DNA from: Thunnus maccoyii
Taxonomy: Eukaryota > Chordata > Actinopteri > Scombriformes > Scombridae
Direction of reading: 5' to 3'
Length of the DNA: 64,000 bases
Assembly: GCF_910596095.1 (NCBI RefSeq)
Contig: NC_056552.1
Span: 9,467,111 to 9,531,110, forward strand
A program made the translations under genes and the position numbers. How positions within the stretch are numbered: the first letter of the stretch is position 1; every line of letters begins with the position of its first letter. The notes below the pieces were generated by a model that did no database searches, was not told the origin of the DNA, and saw only the letters and a program-made list of their open reading frames with translations. Positions 1-55,520 of this stretch are shown here, one piece after another.

Positions 1-31
1 ATTTATATTTATATCACAAATTAATAATTAA

Positions 32-6696
<6,665 letters not shown>

Positions 6697-9600
6697 TTGA
6701 GGCCGTGCCATTGGCTTACCATCTGTGCCATGTGACCGCCAGAGGAGGAGGAAGAGGAGGAGGGAGAGTTAAAGGAAGACGAAAGCAAACTTTAAAAGCA
6801 AAAGAAAAGAAAGACGCTCCTAACTTAGTCAGTACAAAACGGCCGTCTCTCTGTGCTCATTTCAAATCTGAACTTAGTGTTGTGAATCCCAAGTGTTTGC
6901 GGTTGCTAATCGTCGGATGAGTACAGCAGTGTGGGCAGATCTTCCTGAGCTGCCAGGATGACAGAGTGTGTGGGTGATTTGTGGTGCTTACATGTGAGTT
7001 GCAGCCTGTTAAGAAGCAGAAACAACGACTGAAGGATCTGCGTCGTTTAGGTTCGAGCCCTGCAGATTTATCAGCATGCTGATCAGGGCCTTTCACTGAT
7101 ACTGAAAATCAAAAAATCAGCATGGCATGTATTTTAAGGACAATAGTGTTAGCATAAAAAATATCTGGAGGTTATGGTCACACGAGAATCTATGCTAAAA
7201 AATCACCTAACTCACCTATTCACCTTCTGTGCAAGCTGTTAGAAGATTTCTGTTAAGTGACAAAAATCAACAAACTAACCACCAGAACATCCAGTATAAA
7301 CGCTGACTGTATATCATTACCGTCCCTCTAAGATTATTAATGTAGAAGAACCTCAAACATCCTGCATCAGGTGACGCTCATCCCAAGTTAAGTTTTGATA
7401 GAAACTCAGATGTGGGTGATGTTGCTTTTTCAAAACAGGGCTCGTCTCAACCTTTACTGGTGAAATTGCTGTTGTTTATTTAGACCCATGACTAAGCTAC
7501 TTAAACTTTGGGCCGTACCAGTGTTTTTACATTTTTTTTTAGGTATTTATTACTAATGATGTATACTTGCTGTTGTGTTACAGGCTGGCTTGTTTGCACT
7601 TAAACATTGTGTCATGAGTGTCGTACTCTTCTCAAAAGTATTCCTTTCTTTCCAGGAAGTAATTGGTTTCCATTTGTTTCTGTGCAATATGGAAATCAAT
7701 TAGCTTAGACTCTTGGAACAGGTTGAGCAGCATATTTCCTCACAATAGATGTTAAATCAGCATTTATTTTTGTCAAAGTTTGACTATTGTTGAGTGTGTT
7801 CAGATCAATTAAACTGCATTACCCCGCAACAATAATGGACGGAAAAATCTTGCGGACGTGATGTCCGCTGTGATGGGTGACGCAACTCAAGCAGGTTTAA
7901 GGAGTCTGCTAATTGATTTCTACTCCGAGTAGAAAACAAAAGGAACGATGGCTGCCTGCAACGTAGAAAAAATATTTAAATATCTGAAACACAACAACAT
8001 CAGTCGTTATATGAAGTATATATATACGCTGTAGTAAAGGAGCTAAAACTTGCAAAAACACTGGTATGGTCCTTTAAAAACTGTACAGGACAGTTCTCTC
8101 CTTTCAAAGCCATCTGAAGCTGACTGTCGGGTCCTAATTAAATATCTTTTTGTACTGAATCCAGCAGTTGGCTCTAGATAGATAGATGAGTAGGCAGATA
8201 GAAGGATAGATAGCTACTATTCCTGAGTTTAGATAGTATGTGTACTGCTTCATTCTTGACTGAATTAGATAGCCAAACTGTTGAAGTTAAATGTTGTCTG
8301 TTCTGTTGTTCTCTGAGCAGATGTGTGATTTTAACCAGAAGATGGCGACATTGCTCTATTTTCACAGAGCCTCTAGTTGGATAATGCGGCTCTGACGGTT
8401 CTTTTTATACTGTTGCTATAAGTGTTCGGACTTGACTTGTGCTTGGTGTGCTGTGAATCATTGTGTCGTGACGCATCTTGTAAACCTGCAACTGCTGTTT
8501 CTCCAACATGGACATGTCCGATGCCTGTTGTTATAATCCTGTACATAAACTCGAGCCTGTCACTACTCCTCCCTGAGACTTGATGTTTTGCCATGCAGGT
8601 CCTGTAGGTTCATGTAAATACTGTGTGTCTCTGGCTGGACAGTGAGGGAGCAGCGTAAAGTGTTTAAGGTGTAGGCCTACTTTATCTGTGTTAAACCCAT
8701 CAGCTGTTCCTCAGTGTAATGTGCTAAATCATGGTTGAGTATTAAACATATACTTAGTGAAAACAAGTCATCAGTGTTGTTTCTCTTCTCTGTTGTTTTC
8801 CTACAAGCTCATTCAACTTCCAAGTAGTCAATAATAAGCTTTTATTAACAGTGTTTTCCCTTAAGTCCAAACATGCCAAATAATGGTAATTAAATGGTAA
8901 TCTGCAGTTCATTTCAGTTTTTATACCCTTTTTGCACAATCTGGATTCAGCATGGAGACAATGTTTATGTCTGTGTTTACAAAAATGTGTTGGAGGAAAT
9001 GAGCAAAACACTGAATCCCTTCTGTTTTTCATCATAATATGAGTCGGGTATTTATTTGATCAAATAGAAAGACTCTTAAAAGCCTTTTTCGCTGTCAAAT
9101 ACATGGATTTTTGTAAGTTATATGTATAAAAGATTGCTTACAAAACCTTAATTGCTTCCAAGAAAAAAAAAAAAAAAGAGTAAATCTGCTAAGCTGCTGC
9201 TCTCAGTCACCCATGAGCCATGTTAATCTTTTCTTTTGTTTGGATGGGTTCCCCTCTGAAAAAAAGGGGGGATCAGAGGAAACCCTTGTTGCAGTGGATT
9301 GGCTAGTACTGATTGAAAACCGTAAAAAAGGGATTTGATATAAGCATAAATGAGTCAGCTTTTGGGATATAGCTGACTAGTTATAAATGAATCTGGTTGA
9401 AAGTAGGTTTAGTTGCTAAAGGTTTCTATAAATTGGGACAACAGCAGTTGGTGTTAGCTCGTCCTTCGAAGGGTTAATTCACATCTGTCTAAAACTGGAT
9501 CTACAGCATAGCAGTGTGAGGGGTGGCAGGACTGTCACACAAGGAAGATATTCAGAGTTAAGATGATGGACTAAAGAGAAACATGACATCTGAATGGAGG

Positions 9601-9942
9601 TAATTGCTGCACCATTGTTTAATTGAAGCTAGCGGAGCACGTGGATGGGAAGTAATCACACCCTCAGGTGAGAAAGACTGAAGACATCTGTGCGTGCTGG
9701 TAAATATGTGCTTCTTTTTTATGTTGCCAGATAATAAGTTTGTATGTGCACCTTTAACCCAGAGTGTGCAATCCAATGACAAAATACAGTTAGTCTAAAT
9801 TAATCTGGCTTATTCAATGTGTCAGAGTATTAGAGGGGAGAGAAAACACAAGCTCACATATTGGTCGGTTGGAGAGATGAAAAACAAATGCTGACATATT
9901 TTTCCAGGAAGTAATGTTTGTGGTTTACGTAATGTTGCAGGC
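6697..9942 (+). other. 3' UTR and intergenic region between neurotrypsin-like gene and TRIM relic
   Basis: The first few hundred bases are probably 3' UTR, starting with a GA-rich segment around 6740-6790. A degenerate GATA-type tract lies at 8173-8212 and an A-run near 9163-9177. I found no further exon, RNA gene or convincing poly(A) site. Confidence 0.5.
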
Positions 9943-11528
9943 ATGTCTTCCTGCAGCAGTCTCTTGTGTGAAGAACAGTTTCAGTGCTCGATCTGCCTGG
10001 AGGTCTTCACTGAGCCCGTGTCCATCGCATGCGGCCACAACTTCTGCAAGGCCTGTATCAGCGGATACTGGGACAACAGCGGCCAATGCCAGTGTCCACT
10101 CTGCAAGGAGACGTTCACGAGGAGTTAAAAACCAATACGACAATCCGAGAAGTCTTTGATGAATCTGCTGCGGAGCATGGAGGTGAGGCCTTCGACATCT
10201 GCATTTTGAGGAAACCGAAGGCCGCAAAGTTCTGCTTTAAGTGTCTGACATTTTTCTGTGAAATCCAACTCGGGCCTCACCACAGAGGCCTGAAGAGACA
10301 CACATTACTCGACCCTGAGGTCAAACTGGACAACAGGATCTGCAAGAAGCACAATGTCTGCAGGACGGACAAAGAGTGTGTTTGCCAGTTCTGCATCAGT
10401 GAAGACCACACCGCCCACAACATTGTTCCACTGGAGGCAGAGTGTGACGAGATAAAGATCCTTCTCAGAGAGACGGAGCTTGAAGTGTGACAGATGATCC
10501 AAGAGAAGCTGCAGAGGGTCCAAGAGGTCAAATACCTGGTGGAGCTCAGAAAGAGGGACACCCAGAAGGACACATCTGATTGCGCACAGGTGTTCACCGC
10601 TCTCATCGCCTCGATTGAGAGGAGCCAATCAGAGCTCATTTGGGAGATTAAAAGAAGCAGAGAGCAATTGAGAGGAGGGCCGAGGGCTTCATTAAAGCTC
10701 TTGAGCAAGACATTAGTGCACTACAGCGCAGATGCACAGAGCTGGAGCAGCTCTTACACACAGACGACCCTCTCCGTGTCCTCCAGAGATCATCGTCGCT
10801 GTCCAACCCTCCACACATGAATAATCACCAAGAGTTCATCATCCAGAGCAGCCAGTATGAGCAGAATAACAGGAAATCTTTGCAGAGTGTCATCTCTGAA
10901 CTCCAAGAGACTGCGAGGGGAGAACTTTCCGACTTAGAAGGCAAGTTCAACAAAGAAATGGAGAAGTTCCCCGATCAGAGGTTGAAGTGGATTCGGCACT
11001 ACGCTGTGGATGTAACTCTGGACCCCGACATGGCACACTCACCATCTCCGATGATGGGAAGGAGGCGAGGGAAGGAAAGTGGCAGAAGAGACCTTTTAAC
11101 CAGAAAAGATTCACAGGGTTATTGGGTTCGTCGGTCGTAGCAAAGGAAGGATACTCCTCGGGGAGATTTTACTTTGAGGTGCAAGAGGAAGGGAAGAACA
11201 AATGGGCCATCGGAGTCGTTAGAGAGTCTGTAGACCAGAAGAAACTGTATCCAATATCAACTGAACATGGATACTGGACATAGAGCTGGGAGACATGTAT
11301 AAGGCCAACACTGCTCCCCCTGTCCTCCTCTACCCACAGAAGCTGAGGAAGGTCGGGGTGTTTGTGGATTACGAGGAGGGAAAGGTCGCCTTTTATGAAA
11401 CCGAGGGCAAGTCTCATATCTACTCATTCATTGGCTACAACTTTACTGAAAAACTGTACCCATACTTATACTGCGGCATCGATGATAGTGCTCCATTGGT
11501 GATAATCCCTGTAAATCTTGAGGACTAG
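9943..11528 (+). pseudogene. TRIM-family E3 ubiquitin ligase (RING, B-box, coiled coil, PRY-SPRY), disrupted
   Basis: An intronless stretch of 1.59 kb encodes a whole teleost-type TRIM once frame changes are allowed. The RING is complete (Cys15, 18, 30, His32, Cys35, 38, 51, 54 from the ATG at 9943). Two B-box-like segments follow at about 10190-10440 (CFKC and CRTDKECVCQFC), then a coiled coil at about 10450-10980 and PRY-SPRY from about 10985 (VDVTLDPD, GRFYFEV, KWAIGVV, KVGVFVDYEEGKVAFY, YPYLYC). Lesions: frameshift near 10115-10128, in-frame TGA at 10488-10490, frameshifts near 10665, 11035 and 11280. Each lesion is followed at once by recognisable sequence in a new frame. Total span fits a single-exon fish TRIM of about 530 residues. 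As written it could make only the 61-residue RING fragment. Indel errors in the assembly are the main alternative to a true pseudogene. Confidence 0.85.
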
Positions 11529-13333
11529 GACTGTAAAGGGATACATCTACGACCTCTAGTTCGTTTGTTCCCACTGAAGACGTTAAAAAAAACAAAACGT
11601 CACAAATATATAGCGTGGTCTTTACAAAATGCTAACAACTGCTGGGCACTGTAGTGTTTTAGCAAACGTTACTCAAACAGGAGTAAATAGTGCATTTGCT
11701 GGGAACCATTTTCAGCCGCAGCTCAAAAACTGTAATGAGTATTCACAGTAGCAGGTCAGTGTGTTAGGGTTTGAGTGCAACAACGGGGCACATTTATGTG
11801 TTTTAATAAGTGTAAAAACAATGGCACTCTATGGCACAGAGGAATAATCTACATTCAGCTTTGGTTACACAGAAAATATGTTTTCGTTGATTTGTTGACA
11901 ATAAGGAAAATACAGAAGCTGTTCCTCAGTTTTTTTTGAAAACAATTTAACTGCTTGCGGAGGAAACTCTCAAATGTTGCATGCTTCAGTAGCTCTGCTG
12001 TGATGTTTACTGAGATCCTTTGTTGGTTTTCTTTCACTTCTGATTCAAAACACTTACACAATATCACTGTAAGAAAAAGGAGAGTTGATGAATGTTCAGT
12101 TGTGACAAATGTGTTTTTATTAATGAAACTTGTTAAATTTCTTTAGACTTAAGAGATGATGACGTCTGTCAAGTTGAACAGATTTAAGTTTCAATCTCAA
12201 TGCTGAACTAAGACATCACATATTATCCACGTTTTATGGAATACAAATAATCCACTACAACAACTGGTTTATGTTTATTATTGTGCCTCTTTTGTGACAC
12301 TTACACGACTCTAATGAAAATCCTTTACAGACAGCGATTCTCAGGCTCAAATAGCACGTCTGCCAAATGTCATAGACCACTGTACTGAACTATATTAGAC
12401 CCAGTTTTGTATAAACCACGTATTTATGAAACCAAAGACCTCAGTCATCAATCATCAACATGTAAGAAGTCCTAATGCTGTAAATTGTTGCTGTCATAAA
12501 CTGGAGTTCTCTCCACATTGAGAAAGTCTGCAGACTTCATAAAAGATAAGAGATAGATTCACTGTTTTTGAAGCCAGACCTCATTGAAAAAAAAAACAGT
12601 AAATATCATCTTCTGAAAAGGAAAGTTCACATGACGACATGGTTACATTTGTGATGGAAAGAAGGCTGGAAAAATAAATAAAAGCTGATAGATGATGTGA
12701 TGATGATGATGATTTGTGATGATTTGATAAAATTAATTGTGAGGTTTCCGTTTCCCAAAGACTATTTTTAATGCTTTTCAATGACCACATTGAGCAAGAG
12801 CTATTGATAACCCTGTGCTATGTGATATCATAACAAATATTTGGATTAGCTCTGTGTACTTGTCCTTTAAGATCTCAACAAAGTCAAAAGTAATTTACAT
12901 TCAGCAGTCGTTCTGGGTCAGCTTTTCTCCTCATTTCATTGACACGAAGAGTCGAAGGTCAGAGAAAGCTAACAAGACACATTCCCTCAAGAGTTTCTGC
13001 CTTTTCGTGTCTTTGAGAAAGTAAGTGTCAAAGTTAACCAACTGCTGAGCTCTCCTCATTAATCACACAGAAAGCAGAGGAACCAGAGGGAGCTGTCCTA
13101 CATCCCAGGGACACACACACAGACAGATCCTTAATATAACTGGGACCATCATAAATAACACCACAAAATCGTTTTTAAATAAGGCTGCTGCATTACTCAA
13201 CACTTCACTGTGCTCGATACGGCTAAAATAGGAACACTGCAAGCAAGACAGAGGAAAGGCCGGAGTGAGTGAGACGGGGACGATGCACGAGCTGTTGAGT
13301 GGCCGGTGGTGATTGTTTTATCCTGTATGTTAA
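11529..13333. other. Intergenic, no gene seen
   Basis: AT-rich sequence downstream of the TRIM relic. It includes one copy of a dispersed repeat (11656-11815) whose inverted partner lies at 21272-21442, and a short GAT tract at about 12695-12725. No exon or RNA gene is supported. Confidence 0.6.
11656..11815 (+). repeat. Dispersed repeat B, copy 1
   Basis: Shares the motifs CTCAAACAGGAGTAAA, AGTGCATTTG and TTTTCAGCCG with the reverse complement of 21272-21442. Diverged, with no clear terminal repeats. Confidence 0.6.
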
Positions 13334-13984
13334 AGGTGTACTATGCAGGATTTGTTGCTGTTTGTAAACAGCATTCAAAGTTGGCCCCTCCTCCCCGGCT
13401 CAGCAATAGAGAGAGAGAGAGCAGCAGTGGTCGAGCGAGCTAGAGAGTGAATGACGAGTGGTAGTGAGAACGAAGCAGTGAATCAGATAAATAAAATATT
13501 ATTTTCTGATTGTTTCATGGCGGTTACATTCTAATGCACAAATAAACACGCCAACACCTCGGCGCAACTGGAGGTGCTGCGTTGCCAGATTTTGTGTGAA
13601 CGAAGAGCTTCATGTCTACTGTGGCCTCTCTGCTCTGCGTGTGTGCGGCTCAGCCCCGCCCTCGGTCAAGCAGACACACAGACAGAGAGCAGAGCGGAGC
13701 GGAGCAGAGGAGACACAGAGACAGTGATGTAATCTAGTCGCTATGCTACAAGTCCCGACCTCACACCCTGCTTGCTGTTATTGGCTGGGGGCTACACACC
13801 CACTGCCCAAACTGTCTTGAACACAGCAAAATAATAAGGAAATACAGGCAGAGAGAAGAGTCTCTGTAGATAAATACACTGCCACACACTGCTAGTGAGT
13901 CATATGTGATGATTGAGAAGGATTACTTTTGTATGAGCCTATACATTTTCTTTTTTTTTTAGGAAAATCCTGCATAGTATACCT
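13334..13984 (+). mobile_element. TTAA-flanked MITE, family C copy 1
   Basis: The element runs from AGGTGTACTATGCAGGA to its inverted match TCCTGCATAGTATACCT and is bordered on both sides by TTAA (13330-13333 and 13985-13988). There is no coding capacity. TTAA duplication with short terminal repeats is known for piggyBac-type and Kolobok-type elements; which family this belongs to is not settled here. An inverted relative is at 35413-35899. Confidence 0.85.
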
Positions 13985-14749
13985 TTAATGGCCTGGAGGC
14001 TATGCAGTGTTATTTAGGGCTTAATCTGAATTTGTTACGTGATGACAGACAAGTATGGAGGGCAAATATTATGCCAGCTGTGATGCCGGGTGGTGTTCAG
14101 AGCAACCAGCTGACCACAGAAACATGTTATGGTTTAATTGTGGAAAGATCCAGAGCCGGTTTATTTCACTCGGCTCAAATCAAAACCAGTAACATCATGT
14201 CAAATGTCATCTGAGACACACTAGTTTCCTTTTCCTATAATTGGACATGAGACTACATGGGTAGATATTCAGCGTGACTAATCAATTTTGCAGTGTTATA
14301 TAATCTGTAACATGTGCTGCATCTCTATGAGCTCCAAATTTGGTGATTTCCGGTTGAGACTGCTGCTGCTGCTGATGATGATGAAAAAGAGTCTCAAAAT
14401 CTGAAAAAGCAGAGTGATAAGGCCAAAAACAGGTTTGCTATGTATCGCTAATATTTCATTTCAGGGATACATTTTTTCCAGACAGCAGGTATGCAGCACA
14501 AGACAAGTGTTAAAGATCATCAGTCCAGAAACTGTGGTATTAAAAAGCACCCGGGGTAAACACAAAACTGTTTTGGCAGGTTGTTAGGTCCAGGAATGGA
14601 TGGAGCGCATTTCCAGGGAGTAGATGCCTTTCCAATAAGATATTCATTGGAGAAGGGACAAAAAAAACTAAGTCGAACATGGGAGAGATGGCAACAAACA
14701 TTAAGAAATAAACGAGTCAAGAGAGGCAAACCAGTGCTGAAATAGTATT
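13985..14749. other. Intergenic, no gene seen
   Basis: Sequence between the TTAA element and the putative camk2g poly(A) signal. A GCT/GAT-rich short tract occurs near 14360-14385. Nothing else is supported. Confidence 0.5.
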
Positions 14750-14755
14750 TTTATT
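14750..14755 (-). terminator. Candidate poly(A) signal for camk2g (AATAAA on minus strand)
   Basis: The plus strand reads TTTATT, giving AATAAA on the minus strand downstream of the camk2g stop codon. It would end a 3' UTR of about 4.2 kb. Other TTTATT or similar sites exist, so this choice is tentative. Confidence 0.35.
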
Positions 14756-15787
14756 AAATACTTTCAAGATCCAAGTTTGAAGAATAACAAAGCTATGATG
14801 AAGACCAACTAACACTCAGACAAACACTTGATAGTCGTCAATTCATGGTTGTATTTCATTGTACATCATGATCATGCAAAAAAACTCCAGCATCCATGTG
14901 AAGGCTGGGGGAGAAAGCGCAGCCCAATATTATATCATTACAACGCAGGGAAAAAACGGTAACATCGAGGGCCTCATACCAAGCTACGGCTCCTGAATCC
15001 TTTTTTTTTTTAATTTTTTTTTTTTTTATTATTTTTAAATTTTGCAGTTTTTTAAAATATTTTGTCATGTCACCTATTCAACATTCTGGATGGAGGAAAT
15101 TTTTATTTCAAAAGATGCAAATATCATATATTAACACTAGCTCCATCCTTATTCAGGTAGGTACATGGTAGAAATGCGTAACTGAAACATGCATATAACT
15201 AGGTCTCCCGCTCTGGTTCGACAGTGTAGGTCACAGAAACCTGCACACCCACACCAAATCATTCTCTCTCTCTCTCTCTGGCTTTCGAAACTCCTCTCAA
15301 CTGAGCAGGCACGATTTAAAACCACCAAGGGTAGATTACATTTATAAATAATTTAGTCCTGATCAATCCATGATCATTCAATCTGTAATTTTGTGTTGTC
15401 TTTACTTCCTCCCTCTTTTCCCTTTTTTTTTTAAAATTCTTTTTTTTTTTTAATCTTCTCTGTGTTGCGAGGGAGAGTGCAGAACTCCAGCTTGGCAGAT
15501 CGGCATATTACCAAACGACAAGTTAACAGCAACAGCGACGACAACAAATTAAAACTTAAACCAGTAACACGGGAACAGAGAAACAACAGAGAGAGGTACA
15601 AATAAACATCTCAAGAGCAAGGACTCGTGGGGAACACGGAGGGGGGGGGGGGGGGAGAGATATCTGGGGGGGGTTTAAGATACGACTGTCGCGGATGGAT
15701 GGAGACAATTAAGCAGCACAGCGAGGGTGGTGCCGTGGTCACACAGCAGTGGTGCAGATATGTTACAAAGCCTAAACACACCACCAG

Positions 15788-15821
<34 letters not shown>

Positions 15822-16568
15822 ATATGATATGAAGAGACGGCTCACAGCATTGTGGGATCAGGATTTTTAAGGACACTATGATGGAGGTCTTCATATTTAA
15901 AAAGTTGTTGGGCAGAGGGGAGGGGAGGGGGGTCAAACTATTTTCAACCTGTTATTTCTTTTTATTCCCCGTCTCCAAAAACAGTCTTACGGCCATGGGA
16001 CTAGAGCTGGTAGCCGACACAAGTGTGTATTCACGTGTTTTATATTCTTGAGGTCAAGAGCTACCAATATTTTTAAGGAAGTATTTTAAGGAGGCAAATC
16101 GAGATAGGTGTTGGAAAAGGTTGCTCCTAAATTAGATCGGGGTCACAGAGGTCATGAGATAGTTCCCATGCCCAGGTGCACAGGATGAGTGTCTCTTAGA
16201 TACATGTACATATAATACACTTTTCTACATATATCTATACATACACTGTATTTACACAGTGATTATAAACAAACCAGACCCTTGCAGAAAGCAGAGAAAA
16301 GGAGAGGGGAAGGTAGGTTTTTAAAAGGGAATGGTTAAAGAGAGAAAAAGGGGACGGGAGGAGGGGAAGGACAAATGAGGGAGAGGCGGCAGGCAAACAT
16401 GCAAAACGCAGACGCCTTTTCCCGGCTCGCTCACTCCCTCCACTGCATACAGACACAAACAGAACATGTTACACGCGCAGATAGCTTTAAACTTGCACAA
16501 TAAAATCCCTCTTTTTAAAAACTCAGCTGCTTTAAAAAGGAGCCTCAAATATAGGATCAGTCAGACGA

Positions 16569-16604
<36 letters not shown>

Positions 16605-17671
16605 CCAAAAAAAAAAAGAGGCTCCGGTTATTCACAGGAACGCAAACGGAACAGGACGCTAAAAACACAACAAAAACGCATAACTTCAAATCAGGCCCCC
16701 CCTCCCCTCCCCTCCCCTCCCCACCCACCCCAAACAACACCATTTTCCATTCTCTTGGAAAACAAGCACACAAACAAAAACACATAAACACATAAAAAGC
16801 CTAAAGTTCTACACTTTGGTGCTTCATGTTTTTGATATCAGGTTTCTCTCGTCATCAAGTTCTCTGACTGAGCCCACTTGATTTTTTTTTTTTTTTTTTT
16901 TCCCCCTCTAGAACGCTGATTGGGAAAAATCTCCCTACATCTTTTACATCAACGTCCGGGTAACAAGCACAACACTTTCTACCCGGTAATCCCTAGAATG
17001 CCAAAATGTGTCCAAAATCTCAGCTGCTAACTTCACACTCCTCTCTGTTCCTCCCTTATTAGATAGTGAATATAAATGCTTGGTTGGGTTTTGGTGGTTT
17101 CTGGTACATCTAGTCATAATTTACACAGTATATTCATAACTCATACTCATAAACTGTCACAAGTTCAACTGTAAATCCTCTCCTCCCCCAGGACGTCTCA
17201 TCTTGCGCGGGCAGAAAAAAGATGGCTGCCAGGGGAGGGATAGAGGGCAAAGACGCGCCCTCCAATCAGGCGCCAGATGCATGCATCATCCCATGGGGGC
17301 GGTGTCTTGTGTTCAGCCGGCCCCCAGCAGGTCAAAGGAGGGACAGGATTGGTTGGTAACGTGGAGAGGGATGCGATCTCGCCCGTCCGGGCTCCTGGCA
17401 CTAGCCAATCCACGCAGAGGACGTGCCTCTTAAACACGCTCGCTGAAAAAAACTGCCCCCCAAAACACACACTCCAGTAGACTGGAGGCTCAGGACCACT
17501 GGGGGGGGGGGGGGAGAAGAGGACGGACATATTAGTTTTTTTGGCAGTTCACCAGTGGGCTGAAATTAACCCAGTGCTTTTAAAAAGGATAATTCCAACT
17601 TTAACTTCTATCGCTAACAATAACTTTGTACTCACCAAGTTCATTGAGAGATCTGGGAATGGAGTGATATC

Positions 17672-17945
17672 AGGGCTGCAACTAACCATTATTTTCATTG
17701 TCGATTAATCTGCTGGTTATTTTCTTGATTCATCGATTAATGATTTAGTCAAGAGAAATGTTAAAAAATGGCATTCACAATTTCTCAGAGGCCAATTTGC
17801 AGTCAAAAACAGCCAAAAACCAAAAAGATATTAAATTTAGTGTTAGAAACAGCAAATAATTACATTTGAGAAGCTGGAAGCAGAGAATTTGTGTAATTTT
17901 TGCTTGAAAAATGACTGAAACGATTAATCAATCATCGACTAAGAC
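17672..17945. repeat. MITE-like repeat family A, copy 3
   Basis: Begins AGGGCTGCAACTAACC and carries ATCGATTAATG, the AGAAGCTGGAAGCAGAGAATTT block and a terminal CGATTAATCAATCATCGACTAA. Confidence 0.85.
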
Positions 17946-18872
17946 ATGAAACCACCATGTAAGCCAAACTGTAAAATGACTAATAGTGTGTCTGTTGTAA
18001 ATATTGTCCACAGTACTAAGATGACAGATCTGCTGGTTAAACTTTAACCTTCAGTGTTTGCAGTAACAGTTTTCCTGTCCAAACATGGATTATTACCACC
18101 GCTACGGGAGTGTTTAATTCATTTGTTCTGTTTAGATCATTTGACTAAACTGTTTACTGGATTGATCATCTTACCACTTGTGTTTTGAGCTCCATCTTGA
18201 CTGAAATGTCGTCATGATCTCAGCGGTTCACGTGGTGAGTTAAATGTTATTATTACCGATAGAAACAACGGCAAAAATGACGTAATTGAGTCGTAATAAA
18301 CCAGAATCGGAATCAAATAAAAACAAGAGAGAAAATCAAGAGTCACCGCTGTCAAAAATTAAACAGCAGTATTGATTGGACTTTCAGTGCAGGGACTCAC
18401 ACTAGACAACAACTTAATCTGTTATTGATGCTTTCTGACGCTGTTAAAAAGGTTTGATTACAGCAGTAATATTTCTAAACAAGGGATTAAAACAGGCCTG
18501 TATTGATCTATATGATTGGTTTTCTTAACACAAAATGTAAATGTTTAAGTCAAACTCGTCATAGAAGATGTAGTGGATATACTTCATATTTATGTGATTG
18601 CAGCTTTTAAACAAATTGTACTCCAGATGATGTTACAGGTCGGTGTAGTTCCAGTAGATTAGGTTGTCAAAATCCACTAAAATTTCACTTGTGTTACTTC
18701 ACATTATGAGATTAAAGTTTGTTCCAAATTAATCTGATGGCAGGAAGTTTTTACTTGTAGAAAACTGGACAATGCAGATGAAAATTGGTGCAGTCACTGT
18801 GTTGCTCTTCAGCACATTCCTCCCAGTGTCCTGAGTCTGAAACGTGTTTTGTTCCACTTGTGTGAAACTATA

Positions 18873-18874
<2 letters not shown>

Positions 18875-18931
<57 letters not shown>
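18875..18931. repeat. GT/CA microsatellite beside the camk2g stop codon
   Basis: Uninterrupted GT tract of about 56 bp. On the gene strand it is a CA tract starting about 14 bp after the TGA at 18945-18947. Confidence 0.9.
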
Positions 18932-18933
<2 letters not shown>

Positions 18934-18944
18934 TGAATACCTGA

Positions 18945-55263
<36,319 letters not shown>

Positions 55264-55520
55264 GGTTGGAGCCCGAGCCTCGGGGTACGACGGCGGCTGG
55301 CTCTCGTACAGGGGGGTCCGGGAGGAGGGTAGCCTAGCCTCCAACACACTGGAGTACCTATCTGACAGGCAAGCAGGCAAGGCTGAAGAGGAGAGAGCCG
55401 AGCAGGGACGGAAAGGGAGGGGCTGGGGAGAGGAGGAGGAGGAGGACTGATGATGATGGTTGTGTGTGTGTGTGTGTGTATGTGTGTGTGTAGTAAAGGG
55501 GAGGAATCCTCGCGAGAATA
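55264..55520 (-). promoter_or_regulatory. camk2g 5' UTR and promoter region with BANP-like CTCGCGAG site
   Basis: GC-rich sequence directly upstream of the start codon. CCTCGCGAGA at 55508-55517 matches 9 of 10 bases of the palindromic TCTCGCGAGA motif bound by BANP at CpG-island promoters. No TATA box recognised. The transcription start is not determined. Confidence 0.45.

Larger units (their letters stand above)
14756..18944 (-). other. Putative long camk2g 3' UTR and/or downstream flank
   Basis: No coding exon is recognised. Contents: T/A-rich runs at 15001-15025 and 15422-15445, a G-run near 15640-15655, a GT tract at 15790-15820, an A-tract at 16570-16602, a C-rich stretch near 16696-16722, a G-run near 17500-17513, a repeat-family-A copy at 17672-17945 and a GT tract at 18875-18931. 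The GT tract lies only about 14 bp beyond the camk2g stop codon. Continuity of one 3' UTR across the block is an inference. Confidence 0.4.

Noticed and set aside
8173..8212. GATA tract as a regulatory cluster
   Set aside because: Short degenerate microsatellite with no nearby promoter; ordinary simple repeat.
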